Numbered from the stretch's first letter, positions 1 through 5,812 are shown. The stretch is DNA of 5,898 nt from an uncultured Calothrix sp. (GCA_937884685.1 CAKZYM010000512.1:1-5898), one strand, 5' to 3'. A program made the numbers and translations. Notes: generated by a model from the letters alone, not told the origin.

Positions 1-11
1 GCTAATCTAGC

Positions 12-836
12 CTAAGCTGATAGAATCTCCCGGATTCTATCCGGGAGAGTGTCAATAGAGAAACCTAATTTAATTAAACTCTTACGAACTACTTTTTCAA
101 AAGCATCTCCATCAGAAGAATTACCAATATCGGCTATAGTGTAAATCCAGTTTTCTGGGTTAACTGGTAAAAGTGTTTTTTGAGTTGACCAACCCAAAAA
201 GTTTTTTATATCTTTATCAAGCTGCTGTTTTGCTGTTGTTGAGCTTGTAGAGAGATTTACGATTGCAGCTTGTAATTCTTCCAAATGTGGATGCAAAGGT
301 GGTTGTAAATTTTCTAACTGAGTTTTGCGTATGGTGAAATTGCGATCGCCTAAAATTGGATTAGCATCAGAAACATATACAGGAGGAATTAGAGCAGTAA
401 AAAAGTTTGTTCGCTTTGGTGTATTAACTTTAACTGGTTGGGGTAGATGATAAACTCGTAAGTAGGTTAGGAATATATTTTCCCGTTGTCTAAGGATTTC
501 TTCTAAAGCCTGTTTTGACCAAATTGTTAACTTTGATAAAGCGGCTAAAGATTTAACATCGTTAATAATTTCACAGTTTTCACATTTAGCCCAAGCTTGA
601 ATTGAGAATCTTTGAGAATGTTGTTGAATAGCACTTTGGGCAGTTGAGAAAAAGCTTGATTTGTAGTAATTCTCAACTGGTAGTGCAAGGTTCAATTCTT
701 TTTTTGGATAAAGAGCAAATTGCCGGTGTGGATGAATAAACTTCAGGGTTATAGCTACAATTATTCTTCCTTTAATTAATGCTTCAATTTCAGGAGCGGG
801 AAGACATAGCATTATGTGAAGTGCAAATTTGCTCAT
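12..836 (-). CDS. DUF1802-like protein, possibly truncated before a nuclease-like domain
   Basis: This is a 274-residue protein and the third gene of the cassette. Its ATG overlaps the ATPase stop codon by one base (TAATG), which implies translational coupling. Residues 10-135 resemble the cyanobacterial DUF1802 family as I remember it: an 'EALIKGR' opening, 'FALYP' at 40-44, 'LTIWS' at 103-107 and 'YLRVYHLPQP' at 125-134. A lone CxxC (C85, C88) is visible. Residues 229-259 end in GDAFEKVVRKSLIKLGF, which looks like the first helix of Mrr/PD-(D/E)XK restriction-endonuclease-like domains. The expected catalytic D and ExK strands are absent because a TAG stop follows at residue 275, beside a perfect hairpin. 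The gene may be truncated, or it may simply be a short family member. No signal peptide or membrane segment is evident, so it is probably cytoplasmic. The ORF is sure, the DUF1802 assignment is moderate, and the function is unknown. Confidence 0.8.
   Translation of the reverse strand: MSKFALHIMLCLPAPEIEALIKGRIIVAITLKFIHPHRQFALYPKKELNLALPVENYYKSSFFSTAQSAIQQHSQRFSIQAWAKCENCEIINDVKSLAALSKLTIWSKQALEEILRQRENIFLTYLRVYHLPQPVKVNTPKRTNFFTALIPPVYVSDANPILGDRNFTIRKTQLENLQPPLHPHLEELQAAIVNLSTSSTTAKQQLDKDIKNFLGWSTQKTLLPVNPENWIYTIADIGNSSDGDAFEKVVRKSLIKLGFSIDTLPDRIREILSA
20..48. repeat. Overlapping palindromes forming two mutually exclusive hairpins
   Basis: TCTCCCGGA (26-34) pairs perfectly with TCCGGGAGA (40-48) across a 5-base loop. 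ATAGAATC (20-27) pairs perfectly with GATTCTAT (33-40), also across 5 bases. The two stems share bases 26-27 and 33-34 and also position 40, so only one can form at a time. They lie in the last codons of the DUF1802-like gene. No T-run follows on the minus strand within the window, so this is not a textbook terminator. It could be a small palindromic repeat insertion or part of a 3'-end RNA structure. Confidence 0.55.
342..349. repeat. HIP1 octamer GCGATCGC
   Basis: This is an exact copy of the highly iterated palindrome GCGATCGC, which is strongly over-represented in many cyanobacterial genomes. It lies inside the DUF1802-like coding region and is the only copy I found in the window. It supports the cyanobacterial assignment but says nothing about the gene. 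Confidence 0.8.
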
Positions 837-2752
837 TATTCATCAACCATTAATAAGTTGGTAATATCATCAAAATCTGCTGATTCAGAATTAGTACTTT
901 CTTCTGCTAGTACAGAATCATCTTCAATCACATCGTCAGGAACTTGATATGAAGGATCGCTAAGAATTTCTTTTAGTAAAGGGTTACTTACTCCGAGTTG
1001 ATAATCTATGGCTTTATCGACAATAAACTGGAAGATTTGCTCCTCAGTTAATCCGTAATCTACATTACGCTTTTTATGCACCGAACGAATTGCTAATAAT
1101 GGTTTAATTTCTTCTTCTTTGAGTTCCACAAATTCTCCACCTTCTAATATGAGAGGTTCTAAATAAGTGTTATACAAATAATTACTAATTTCTTTGTCTT
1201 TGGATTTAGAACGAACTAAACAACCGCGACTGAGATTGAATTTATTTTCTTCATCAATCAACCTTTTGAATCCTGCTCCTAATGCTCTACCGCCACTATG
1301 CTGAAGTACTGCAACACCAATACAGACATCTTTTCCGTTCTCAGTACCAATAATTTTGAAATTTAAATAGTTATCTTTACCACCTTTTTTTGTGACTTTA
1401 TCTGTAATTTTTTTGATATTTACTTGTTCTACCGTATAACCAATTAATCTTTGAAAGTTAAATAACAAAGCATCAGCAAGCAAGAAATTATCATCCAAAT
1501 TTCTACCTAACTTTTGTGCAAGTTCTGTTTTGAATGCTTCCTCTACTGGATCTAATTTTTCTACTGGATTTAAATCTTCTGCTTCTCCAGTTACGGGGGG
1601 TTTACAATTCTCTCGACACCACTGCAATACATTTCTTATAGGTGGCTTTTCTTCACTTAATTCTCTAAGTTCAACTTCTGTAAACGGATAAGTTTCATAA
1701 GAAGGAACTAAATTTAGGTCTTGATAGAATTGCTTTAGCCACAAAGTAACTAACTCAACAATCGAATCACCATCCATATACTTTAAGTCTATGGGATTGC
1801 CTTGAGCCGAAACTTTAGCAACAACAGCAGCAGGTAATTTTTTAATTTGTTCAACCCATACCGCAGGCATCATTACAGTTAAAATGACACCTTTACGAAT
1901 ATTTTCAAATAATTCTTTAACAAATCCAGCAACAACTTGAGCTTTAGTAAAACCAGTATCATTAGATTCAGTTGAGTCTAATTCATCAAAACAAATAACA
2001 AGTTCTTTGTAGTAACCAATTAAATTTAATATTTGTTTAACAGTATTAAAAGCTGAACCGCTATGTACAGGCAAACATAACTCCGAGGCTTTATGTTGAG
2101 ATAATCCGTTACCAGATAACCAATTGATTGCGTATAGTGAATGGCTATCTGAAAGCGTCCAAAGTATAGCTCTAACAATATCGGGGTTTTTTGCACTAGA
2201 ATTGTTTTTACAGAATATATCTGTCAGGTAGTTAACCAACCTTTTAGTTATTTTTAAGTTACTAATACCAAATTGTTTAACTAATTGTTTCGCTGATAAA
2301 TGTTTAGCATTAGACTTTAGAGCATTATTGACTATAGCTGCTGCTAGCTCTTGCCACTGCGTTACTTCTTCATTACCAATTTTATTAAGGCTATCTGCCA
2401 AAGTACGCTGAAATCCTTGCTTTATATTATTTAAGTCACCAAATTGATTAGCGTAAATAAATAAAGCACCACCCTCAGCTTGCAAACGATGCCGAATACG
2501 ACTAATAAGGTGCGTTTTACCAGTTCCAGCTTCAGCTGTAATTGTAATCGAAGTTCTCTGATATTGATTTGCACGAATTTGCTCAATTGCTTGAAATACA
2601 GCATCGGAAGCATGAGCATTCAGACTTGTGATATCGGGAAATTCTTTATCCCAAACTTCAGAGCTACCAACATAAGGGGGTTGTGCGAAAGGATTATGAG
2701 CTTTCAGAGCTTCGTTAATATCTTCAATAGAATAAAAGTTAGAACTTGTCAT
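836..2752 (-). CDS. AAA+/ORC-like P-loop ATPase with nuclease-fold-like C-terminal region
   Basis: This is a 638-residue cytoplasmic ATPase and the middle gene of the cassette. I chose ATG at 2752; a GTG at 2785 would add 11 residues, and neither start has a convincing ribosome binding site. The Walker A motif AEAGTGKT lies at 73-80 (K79). The Walker B motif is 'LVICFDEL' (D256, E257). 'GVILTVMMP' (288-296) fits the strand with sensor 1, and 'KPPIRNVLQWCREN' (369-382, R373) resembles the sensor-2 helix of ORC/Cdc6- and STAND-type ATPases. After a charged linker (388-410), residues 420-560 show alternating strands and helices ('NFKIIG', 'DVCIGVAVLQHSGG', 'GFKRLID', 'GCLVRSK') reminiscent of a restriction-endonuclease fold without a clear ExK active site. 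The tail (606-638) is acidic. It probably acts on DNA as an ATP-driven loader, remodeller or sensor. The ATPase call is firm; the biological role is inferred from context only. Confidence 0.9.
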   Translation of the reverse strand: MTSSNFYSIEDINEALKAHNPFAQPPYVGSSEVWDKEFPDITSLNAHASDAVFQAIEQIRANQYQRTSITITAEAGTGKTHLISRIRHRLQAEGGALFIYANQFGDLNNIKQGFQRTLADSLNKIGNEEVTQWQELAAAIVNNALKSNAKHLSAKQLVKQFGISNLKITKRLVNYLTDIFCKNNSSAKNPDIVRAILWTLSDSHSLYAINWLSGNGLSQHKASELCLPVHSGSAFNTVKQILNLIGYYKELVICFDELDSTESNDTGFTKAQVVAGFVKELFENIRKGVILTVMMPAVWVEQIKKLPAAVVAKVSAQGNPIDLKYMDGDSIVELVTLWLKQFYQDLNLVPSYETYPFTEVELRELSEEKPPIRNVLQWCRENCKPPVTGEAEDLNPVEKLDPVEEAFKTELAQKLGRNLDDNFLLADALLFNFQRLIGYTVEQVNIKKITDKVTKKGGKDNYLNFKIIGTENGKDVCIGVAVLQHSGGRALGAGFKRLIDEENKFNLSRGCLVRSKSKDKEISNYLYNTYLEPLILEGGEFVELKEEEIKPLLAIRSVHKKRNVDYGLTEEQIFQFIVDKAIDYQLGVSNPLLKEILSDPSYQVPDDVIEDDSVLAEESTNSESADFDDITNLLMVDE

Positions 2753-2811
2753 ATTGTTAATTATTAGTAATTCAAATACACTCACTACAACATCAATACA
2801 GATTAATTACT

Positions 2812-3489
2812 TCAAGCAATGCGTTTAGCGTAGTAACGCAATCCACTTAATTTGGTGGTTATTGAGTCTTCTGCTTTTTGAGGGGTAATGTCTGTCATTT
2901 CTCCACCAATTAGCTGGAAAACATCTTTCTTCTGCATTTCCAACATCCATTGATTAAATTTCTCTCGGCTAACTTTCTCGCCAATTTCTTTTCTAATTCT
3001 GTAAATTGGTACCAAGTTATCTAAGTTGTAATTCCGATTCAACTCTTCATAAACTTCCAAGGTAATATCCTTAAACAGTTCATAAGATGCAATAGCTTCG
3101 TTTGAAGATTCTTCAATCTGGGTTTGATTATCTAATTGATTAAAATCATTAGTTTTACTCTCATTTTCTCTAATCCTCTTCAACAGACCATTCGCAACCC
3201 AAGTTCCAATAGTATTATTTTCAAAATCTCTATTTTTCAAGCTTTCATCAAGTAGCTTTAAACCTACAGAAGGTACTAAATAATAACCTTTATCTGATTT
3301 TTCAATAGCTCCTATTTCTAATAGCTCATCAAATACGCTTTGATAATCTTTTCTTTTTTCTTTGCTAGGAACAACTTTCTCGTTTAGCTTACCTCTCATT
3401 ACTGGCTCTTCTGCTACAAATAAAGCTAAAAGCAAACGAGTCTTAGCTTGATTTATTTTATTTTCGGGAAGGGTATTTTTAGCTGACAT
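2812..3489 (-). CDS. Two-domain winged-helix-like DNA-binding protein, first gene of the cassette
   Basis: This is a soluble 225-residue protein. I chose ATG at 3489 because AAAGAA lies upstream at a plausible distance; an upstream in-frame TTG at 3507 would add six residues. Residues 15-110 form a winged-helix-like domain: 'TRLLLALF', then 'KDYQSVFDELLEIGAI' as a possible recognition-helix region, then 'GYYLV' as the wing and 'GLKLLDESLKNRDF'. This domain is related to the C-terminal domain of the H1-like protein at 4200-5210. Residues 112-135 are a polar linker. Residues 138-222 look like a second winged helix ('LVPIYRIRKEIG', 'VSREKFNQWMLEMQ', 'DVFQLIGGEMTDITP'). The ATPase gene follows after 59 bases (26 if it starts at the GTG), so the two are probably cotranscribed. 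A likely role is to bind DNA or to recruit or regulate the ATPase. An inverted repeat upstream hints at autoregulation. The exact family name is not known to me. Confidence 0.85.
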   Translation of the reverse strand: MSAKNTLPENKINQAKTRLLLALFVAEEPVMRGKLNEKVVPSKEKRKDYQSVFDELLEIGAIEKSDKGYYLVPSVGLKLLDESLKNRDFENNTIGTWVANGLLKRIRENESKTNDFNQLDNQTQIEESSNEAIASYELFKDITLEVYEELNRNYNLDNLVPIYRIRKEIGEKVSREKFNQWMLEMQKKDVFQLIGGEMTDITPQKAEDSITTKLSGLRYYAKRIA

Positions 3490-3511
3490 ACTTAGTAATT
3501 CTTTCAACTTA

Positions 3512-3540
3512 AACTGTATTTAATTTAGGTTAGTACAGTT
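3512..3540. promoter_or_regulatory. Inverted repeat upstream of the cassette (candidate operator)
   Basis: AACTGTA (3512-3518) and TACAGTT (3534-3540) are perfect 7-base inverted arms with centres 22 bases apart, about two helical turns. They lie 23-51 bases before the ATG of the winged-helix gene and would fall in its leader or core promoter. That suits a dimeric repressor or activator, possibly the winged-helix protein itself. It was called from symmetry alone; the region is AT-rich and chance is possible. Confidence 0.35.
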
Positions 3541-3812
3541 ATTTAACATTCGTGTGTGTTTTAAAAGACTTATTAATTACTCAATGTAAAAACAACAAAC
3601 AAAATCTTTTGGATTACTTTTACAATCTTTAGATAAGTATTTACCTCAAAGCTGAATGAAGGTAAGGAGGAAAATAATTATCTTTAATTATCTCAATAGA
3701 TATTAATTAAATATTTGCAATTAACTAATTTATGAAAACAAAAAATAAACCTTTGTCAAAAACTAGCAGCAAAAAATCACCCAAAATCAACATCGGGTTA
3801 ATAATTAATACG
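3541..3812. other. AT-rich intergenic region without a convincing gene
   Basis: This stretch presumably carries the promoter of the leftward cassette, but no hexamer pair with good spacing could be assigned. It holds a weak hairpin (TTACCT 3641-3646 with AGGTAA 3660-3665) and, on the plus strand, a Shine-Dalgarno-like AAGGAGG at 3664-3670 with no ATG at a suitable distance downstream. A 34-codon plus-strand ORF (3732-3836) begins here, is Lys/Ser-rich and lacks support. I see no RNA gene. Confidence 0.5.
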
Positions 3813-3944
3813 CTAAAATTGCAGAATTTCTCCTGAATAATAAACTCTGCAATCTGCGTTTTGTAATTGCTTATGCTCTCTACGGTAGATAATAACTAAA
3901 CCACCCTGAATCTTAGGTTTAGATGCACTGATTACCAATTGCAC
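3813..3944 (-). CDS. Possible small ORF or gene remnant (43 aa, GTG start)
   Basis: This is a 43-codon ORF with a protein-like composition ('GGLVIIYREHKQLQ', 'CRVYYSGEILQF') suggesting alternating strands. It starts at a GTG two codons after an in-frame TGA. It lies in the same frame as the 73-residue ORF upstream, separated by TAG, TAG and TGA codons. It has no recognisable family and no ribosome binding site. It may be a tiny gene, the decayed 3' part of a longer gene, or chance. Confidence is low. Confidence 0.2.
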   Translation of the reverse strand: MQLVISASKPKIQGGLVIIYRREHKQLQNADCRVYYSGEILQF

Positions 3945-3956
3945 AAATCACTAATT

Positions 3957-4178
3957 CTATTCCAAACCATAGCTAAAAACTTGCCGAGTCAATGTGTCTG
4001 TGAGAAGCAAACCGTGATATCCATCTGACCCTATTCGTTCTAACAGCCTAGCCTGCTGTTTTATCCTTACATTATCGTCGTCTCTATCGAAACGTAAAGG
4101 TTCGCTTTCAACTCTAAGATTTACCGATTTAAACCACAATGTACAGCGAAACTCCCTGACGACATAACCAAAATTCAA
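3957..4178 (-). CDS. Small hypothetical protein or remnant (73 aa, TTG start)
   Basis: This is a 73-residue ORF whose only available start near the 5' end is TTG at 4178, just after a TAA/TGT pair. Its composition is protein-like and more balanced than the surrounding AT-rich DNA. The core 'RFDRDDDNVRIKQQARLLERIG' region (residues 29-50) is charged and probably helical, followed by 'GYHGLLLTDTLTRQVFSYG'. I do not recognise the family. It begins 21 bases after the stop of the H1-like gene with no terminator between, so it could be cotranscribed. An ATG at 4182 in another frame reads only 17 codons, so an old frameshift at the 5' end is possible. The lack of a normal start and the second ORF in the same frame downstream make a pseudogene a serious alternative. 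Confidence 0.4.
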   Translation of the reverse strand: MNFGYVVREFRCTLWFKSVNLRVESEPLRFDRDDDNVRIKQQARLLERIGSDGYHGLLLTDTLTRQVFSYGLE

Positions 4179-4199
4179 ACATTAGATGCAATACACAGA

Positions 4200-5210
4200 T
4201 TATTTCGCTTTTACTGTGGAAGAAACTGTTTTACCATCCATTTCTCGTATCCACTTGAGCAACCCACCAACGAATTTACTCGCAACTATACTTCCAACCT
4301 GCTTTCCATAGAATTTGAAATCAAGAGTTTTGAGTCCTTCGTCAAGCATCTGCAAACCTTTATCGGTTAGCTTGATACTATCAACTTTGCTCTTACGTGT
4401 GCTATTGATAGCACCAGCCTTTTCTAGCTTCTTAAGAATAGAAGTGTAGTCTCCTGCTTTCTCGTTTTTACGCTGTACGCTACCGGTTACTTCAGTTGTT
4501 TTAACTTCAGTTTCGGTTCCTCCTAAATCCCACAAAGCTAGAAGCAAGCGAGTTTCATCTTGAGTTTTTCTCGTAGCAGCTTTGGTTTTAGCAGTAACTT
4601 TTTTGGTGGTGGATTTAACTTTTGCAACTGTTGACTTAGCTGCTTTCGTTTTACTAGCTGCTTTCTTCTCGGAAGTAGCTAATTTAGTTTTGCTAGCTGT
4701 TTTCTTTGAAGTAGCTTCAGACTTATCGATGATAGAAGATGCAGGTGTTTTTGCTTTTAGCTTCTTAGCAGTTGTAGCAGATTTTGTTTTACTTCCTATC
4801 TTCTTAGTAGTGCTAGCAACTTTAGTTTTACCAGCAGCTTTCTTAGTAGAAGATTTAGATTTTTCTACATTCGTAGTAGCAACTTTATCTGCTTTCTTAG
4901 TAGATGATTTAGCTTTGTCTACGTTGGTGCTAGCAACTTTGGTTCTGCTCGATACTTTCTTTCTTGTAGCCTTAACTTTCCCTACGGTGGAACTAGCAGA
5001 TTTTGTTTTGCTCAATGCTTTTTCTGTTGTATCTTTCACTTCAGTTTCTGGTTTTTTATTTGAAACTTTGGTTTCTACAGATAAAGCTTCAGACTTTGAT
5101 TTTTTCGAGCTGCTTTTTAGTTTTCCTTTAGCAGCACTACTTTGAGCTTTCTTAGCAGAAGATTTAGACTGAGTTTTCTTACTTTGCAAACGATTTTTTC
5201 TGAGTGCCAT
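4200..5210 (-). CDS. Histone-H1-like protein: Lys-rich tail plus winged-helix-like domain
   Basis: This is a 336-residue, strongly basic soluble protein starting at ATG 5210, with no evident Shine-Dalgarno. Residues 1-215 are a low-complexity tail (59 Lys in the first 210 residues, the rest mostly Ser, Thr, Ala and Val) built from degenerate KxKSSTKKA- and KTKxA-type units. NVDKAKSSTKKA (96-107) recurs as NVEKSKSSTKKA (114-125). Such tails resemble those of histone H1 and bacterial H1-like/AlgP-type nucleoid proteins and should bind DNA non-specifically. Residues 218-323 form a compact winged-helix-like domain ('TRLLLALW', 'DYTSILKKLEKAGAI', 'IKLTDKGLQMLDEGLKTLDF', 'GGLLKWIREM') related to the N-terminal domain of the protein at 2812-3489. 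The order, tail first and domain last, differs from eukaryotic H1, where the long basic tail is C-terminal. A role in nucleoid organisation or in local DNA binding with the cassette is inferred. Confidence 0.85.
   Translation of the reverse strand: MALRKNRLQSKKTQSKSSAKKAQSSAAKGKLKSSSKKSKSEALSVETKVSNKKPETEVKDTTEKALSKTKSASSTVGKVKATRKKVSSRTKVASTNVDKAKSSTKKADKVATTNVEKSKSSTKKAAGKTKVASTTKKIGSKTKSATTAKKLKAKTPASSIIDKSEATSKKTASKTKLATSEKKAASKTKAAKSTVAKVKSTTKKVTAKTKAATRKTQDETRLLLALWDLGGTETEVKTTEVTGSVQRKNEKAGDYTSILKKLEKAGAINSTRKSKVDSIKLTDKGLQMLDEGLKTLDFKFYGKQVGSIVASKFVGGLLKWIREMDGKTVSSTVKAK
4836..4925 (-). repeat. Internal 54-base coding repeat in the H1-like tail
   Basis: Codons 96-107 (4890-4925) and 114-125 (4836-4871) encode near-identical 12-residue units, N-V-(D/E)-K-(A/S)-K-S-S-T-K-K-A, offset by 18 codons. 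This is the clearest of many degenerate units in the tail and suggests growth by tandem duplication. Tail length probably varies between strains. Confidence 0.6.
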
Positions 5211-5238
5211 TGAAGGTTAATTAATTTTACTTCACTAT

Positions 5239-5252
5239 CTAGAATAATCTAG
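5239..5252. promoter_or_regulatory. Palindrome CTAGA-N4-TCTAG upstream of the H1-like gene
   Basis: CTAGA (5239-5243) and TCTAG (5248-5252) form an inverted repeat with a 4-base ATAA centre, 29-42 bases before the ATG. The position would suit a promoter-proximal operator. No matching regulator is known to me and the arms are short, so it is a candidate only. Confidence 0.3.
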
Positions 5253-5264
5253 TTGTAAGTGTTT

Positions 5265-5293
5265 TCAGGGTATGATAAAAAACATCAGGGTAT
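5265..5293 (-). promoter_or_regulatory. Two direct repeats ATACCCTGA spaced 20 bases, upstream of the H1-like gene
   Basis: On the minus strand ATACCCTGA occurs exactly at 5285-5293 and again at 5265-5273. The offset is 20 bases, so both copies face about the same side of the helix. They lie 55-83 bases before the ATG, which suits tandem activator or response-regulator sites. The call comes from repetition and spacing only; the regulator is unknown. Confidence 0.4.
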
Positions 5294-5474
5294 TTTCTAA
5301 TCAATTTTCTATTGTTTTTTTTTAAATAGTATTTTCATCTACAAAAAAAGACGAAACTTTATAATTAAGTCCCGTATTTTTTATATATTAAAATCCTCCG
5401 AGGATATACTGACAAGTTTTTATAGCTACTGAAATATAGTATTTCTACATGATTTTAAGAATCGCGATATAGAA
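5294..5474. other. AT-rich intergenic spacer
   Basis: There is no gene here. The stretch contains homopolymeric T and A runs and the short palindrome ATCCTC-C-GAGGAT at 5393-5405. That palindrome could fold only as a 4-base stem, although TTTT follows it on the minus strand. It may contain distal promoter elements for the H1-like gene. No RNA gene was recognised. Confidence 0.5.
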
Positions 5475-5502
5475 AAACCCGGTTTTTCCAAAAACCGGGT
5501 TT
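5475..5502 (-). terminator. Intrinsic terminator of ndhO
   Basis: AAACCCGGTTTTT (5475-5487) and AAAAACCGGGTTT (5490-5502) make a perfect 13-base inverted repeat with a 2-base centre. Read on the minus strand, the hairpin runs straight into a T-run (TTTTT, then CT), the classic intrinsic terminator layout, 54 bases after the ndhO stop. The T-rich arm also makes weak termination possible on the plus strand. Hairpins of this AACCCGG type are common after genes in cyanobacteria, as I recall. Confidence 0.8.
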
Positions 5503-5556
5503 CTTAATTCTTACAAAAGTTAAAAAGAGTATATTCCTCCTCGGAACACTCCTTCC

Positions 5557-5772
5557 TTATTTAGATTCTTCAAGCTGGTCCATACGTAACCAAATATTCG
5601 GTGTAGGAACTTTCCCAAACTTCACCAAAGCATAATCACCTTTGGTATCTAGAATCTCCCCTTCAGTTTCAAATAGATAGGGAGGAAGACGAGAATCACT
5701 AGACTTTGCTTCCAAACTGTTTTCCAGTTTTTCACGGATAGCACGAACCATCGCTCCTTTTTTCACAGCCAT
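5557..5772 (-). CDS. ndhO: NAD(P)H-quinone oxidoreductase (NDH-1) subunit O
   Basis: This 71-residue protein has the usual NdhO length. The hallmark sequence is 'MAVKKGAMVRAIREKLENS' at the N-terminus, followed by the small SH3-like barrel 'GEILDTKGDYALVKFGKVPTPN' in two overlapping stretches (residues 38-59), then 'IWLRMDQLEES'. NdhO is one of the oxygenic-photosynthesis-specific subunits of the cyanobacterial/plastid NDH-1 complex. It sits peripherally on the stromal/cytoplasmic arm at the thylakoid membrane, near the ferredoxin-docking side, and takes part in cyclic electron flow and respiration. The ATG at 5772 has a good GAGG ribosome binding site 7 bases upstream. The gene appears monocistronic, with its own promoter and terminator. 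It is a housekeeping gene, probably unrelated to the cassette to its left. Confidence 0.97.
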   Translation of the reverse strand: MAVKKGAMVRAIREKLENSLEAKSSDSRLPPYLFETEGEILDTKGDYALVKFGKVPTPNIWLRMDQLEESK

Positions 5773-5779
5773 AAACTTT

Positions 5780-5783
5780 CCTC
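5780..5783 (-). promoter_or_regulatory. Ribosome binding site of ndhO
   Basis: On the minus strand AAAGAGGAAAG precedes the ATG, with GAGG at 5780-5783 and a 7-base spacer. It is the clearest Shine-Dalgarno among the genes of this window and fixes the ndhO start. Confidence 0.75.
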
Positions 5784-5812
5784 TTTAACAAATAGGACTA
5801 ACTTTACCCAGG

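Noticed and set aside
2431..2619. Minus-strand ORF of 62 codons in another frame of the ATPase gene
   Set aside because: It is completely nested in the conserved P-loop coding region; it is Leu/Val-rich noise with no start signal.
2480..2767. Plus-strand ORF of 95 codons over the 5' part of the ATPase gene
   Set aside because: It lies antisense to the Walker A coding region, which is clearly the real frame. Its composition is not protein-like and there is no ribosome binding site.
3656..3706. Plus-strand 16-codon ORF containing a strong AAGGAGG motif, possible leader peptide
   Set aside because: The Shine-Dalgarno lies inside the ORF and not before it. No start codon sits 5-10 bases after the motif, and no gene follows on this strand.
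3732..3836. Plus-strand 34-codon ORF, Lys/Ser/Thr-rich at its start and reminiscent of the H1-like tail
   Set aside because: The A-rich DNA alone explains the Lys content. There is no Shine-Dalgarno at a suitable distance, and it overlaps the opposite-strand small ORF.
4042..4060. Hairpin AACAGC/GCTGTT followed by TTT on the plus strand, considered as a terminator
   Set aside because: The stem is only 6 bases, it lies within the 73-residue minus-strand ORF, and no plus-strand gene precedes it.
4582..5145. Plus-strand ORF of 187 codons, very hydrophobic (Val/Leu/Phe/Ala-rich), opposite the H1-like gene
   Set aside because: It is the antisense of Lys/Ser/Thr/Ala codons in the tail. Its composition is explained entirely by complementing AAA, TCT, ACT and GCT codons, and there is no start signal or family match.
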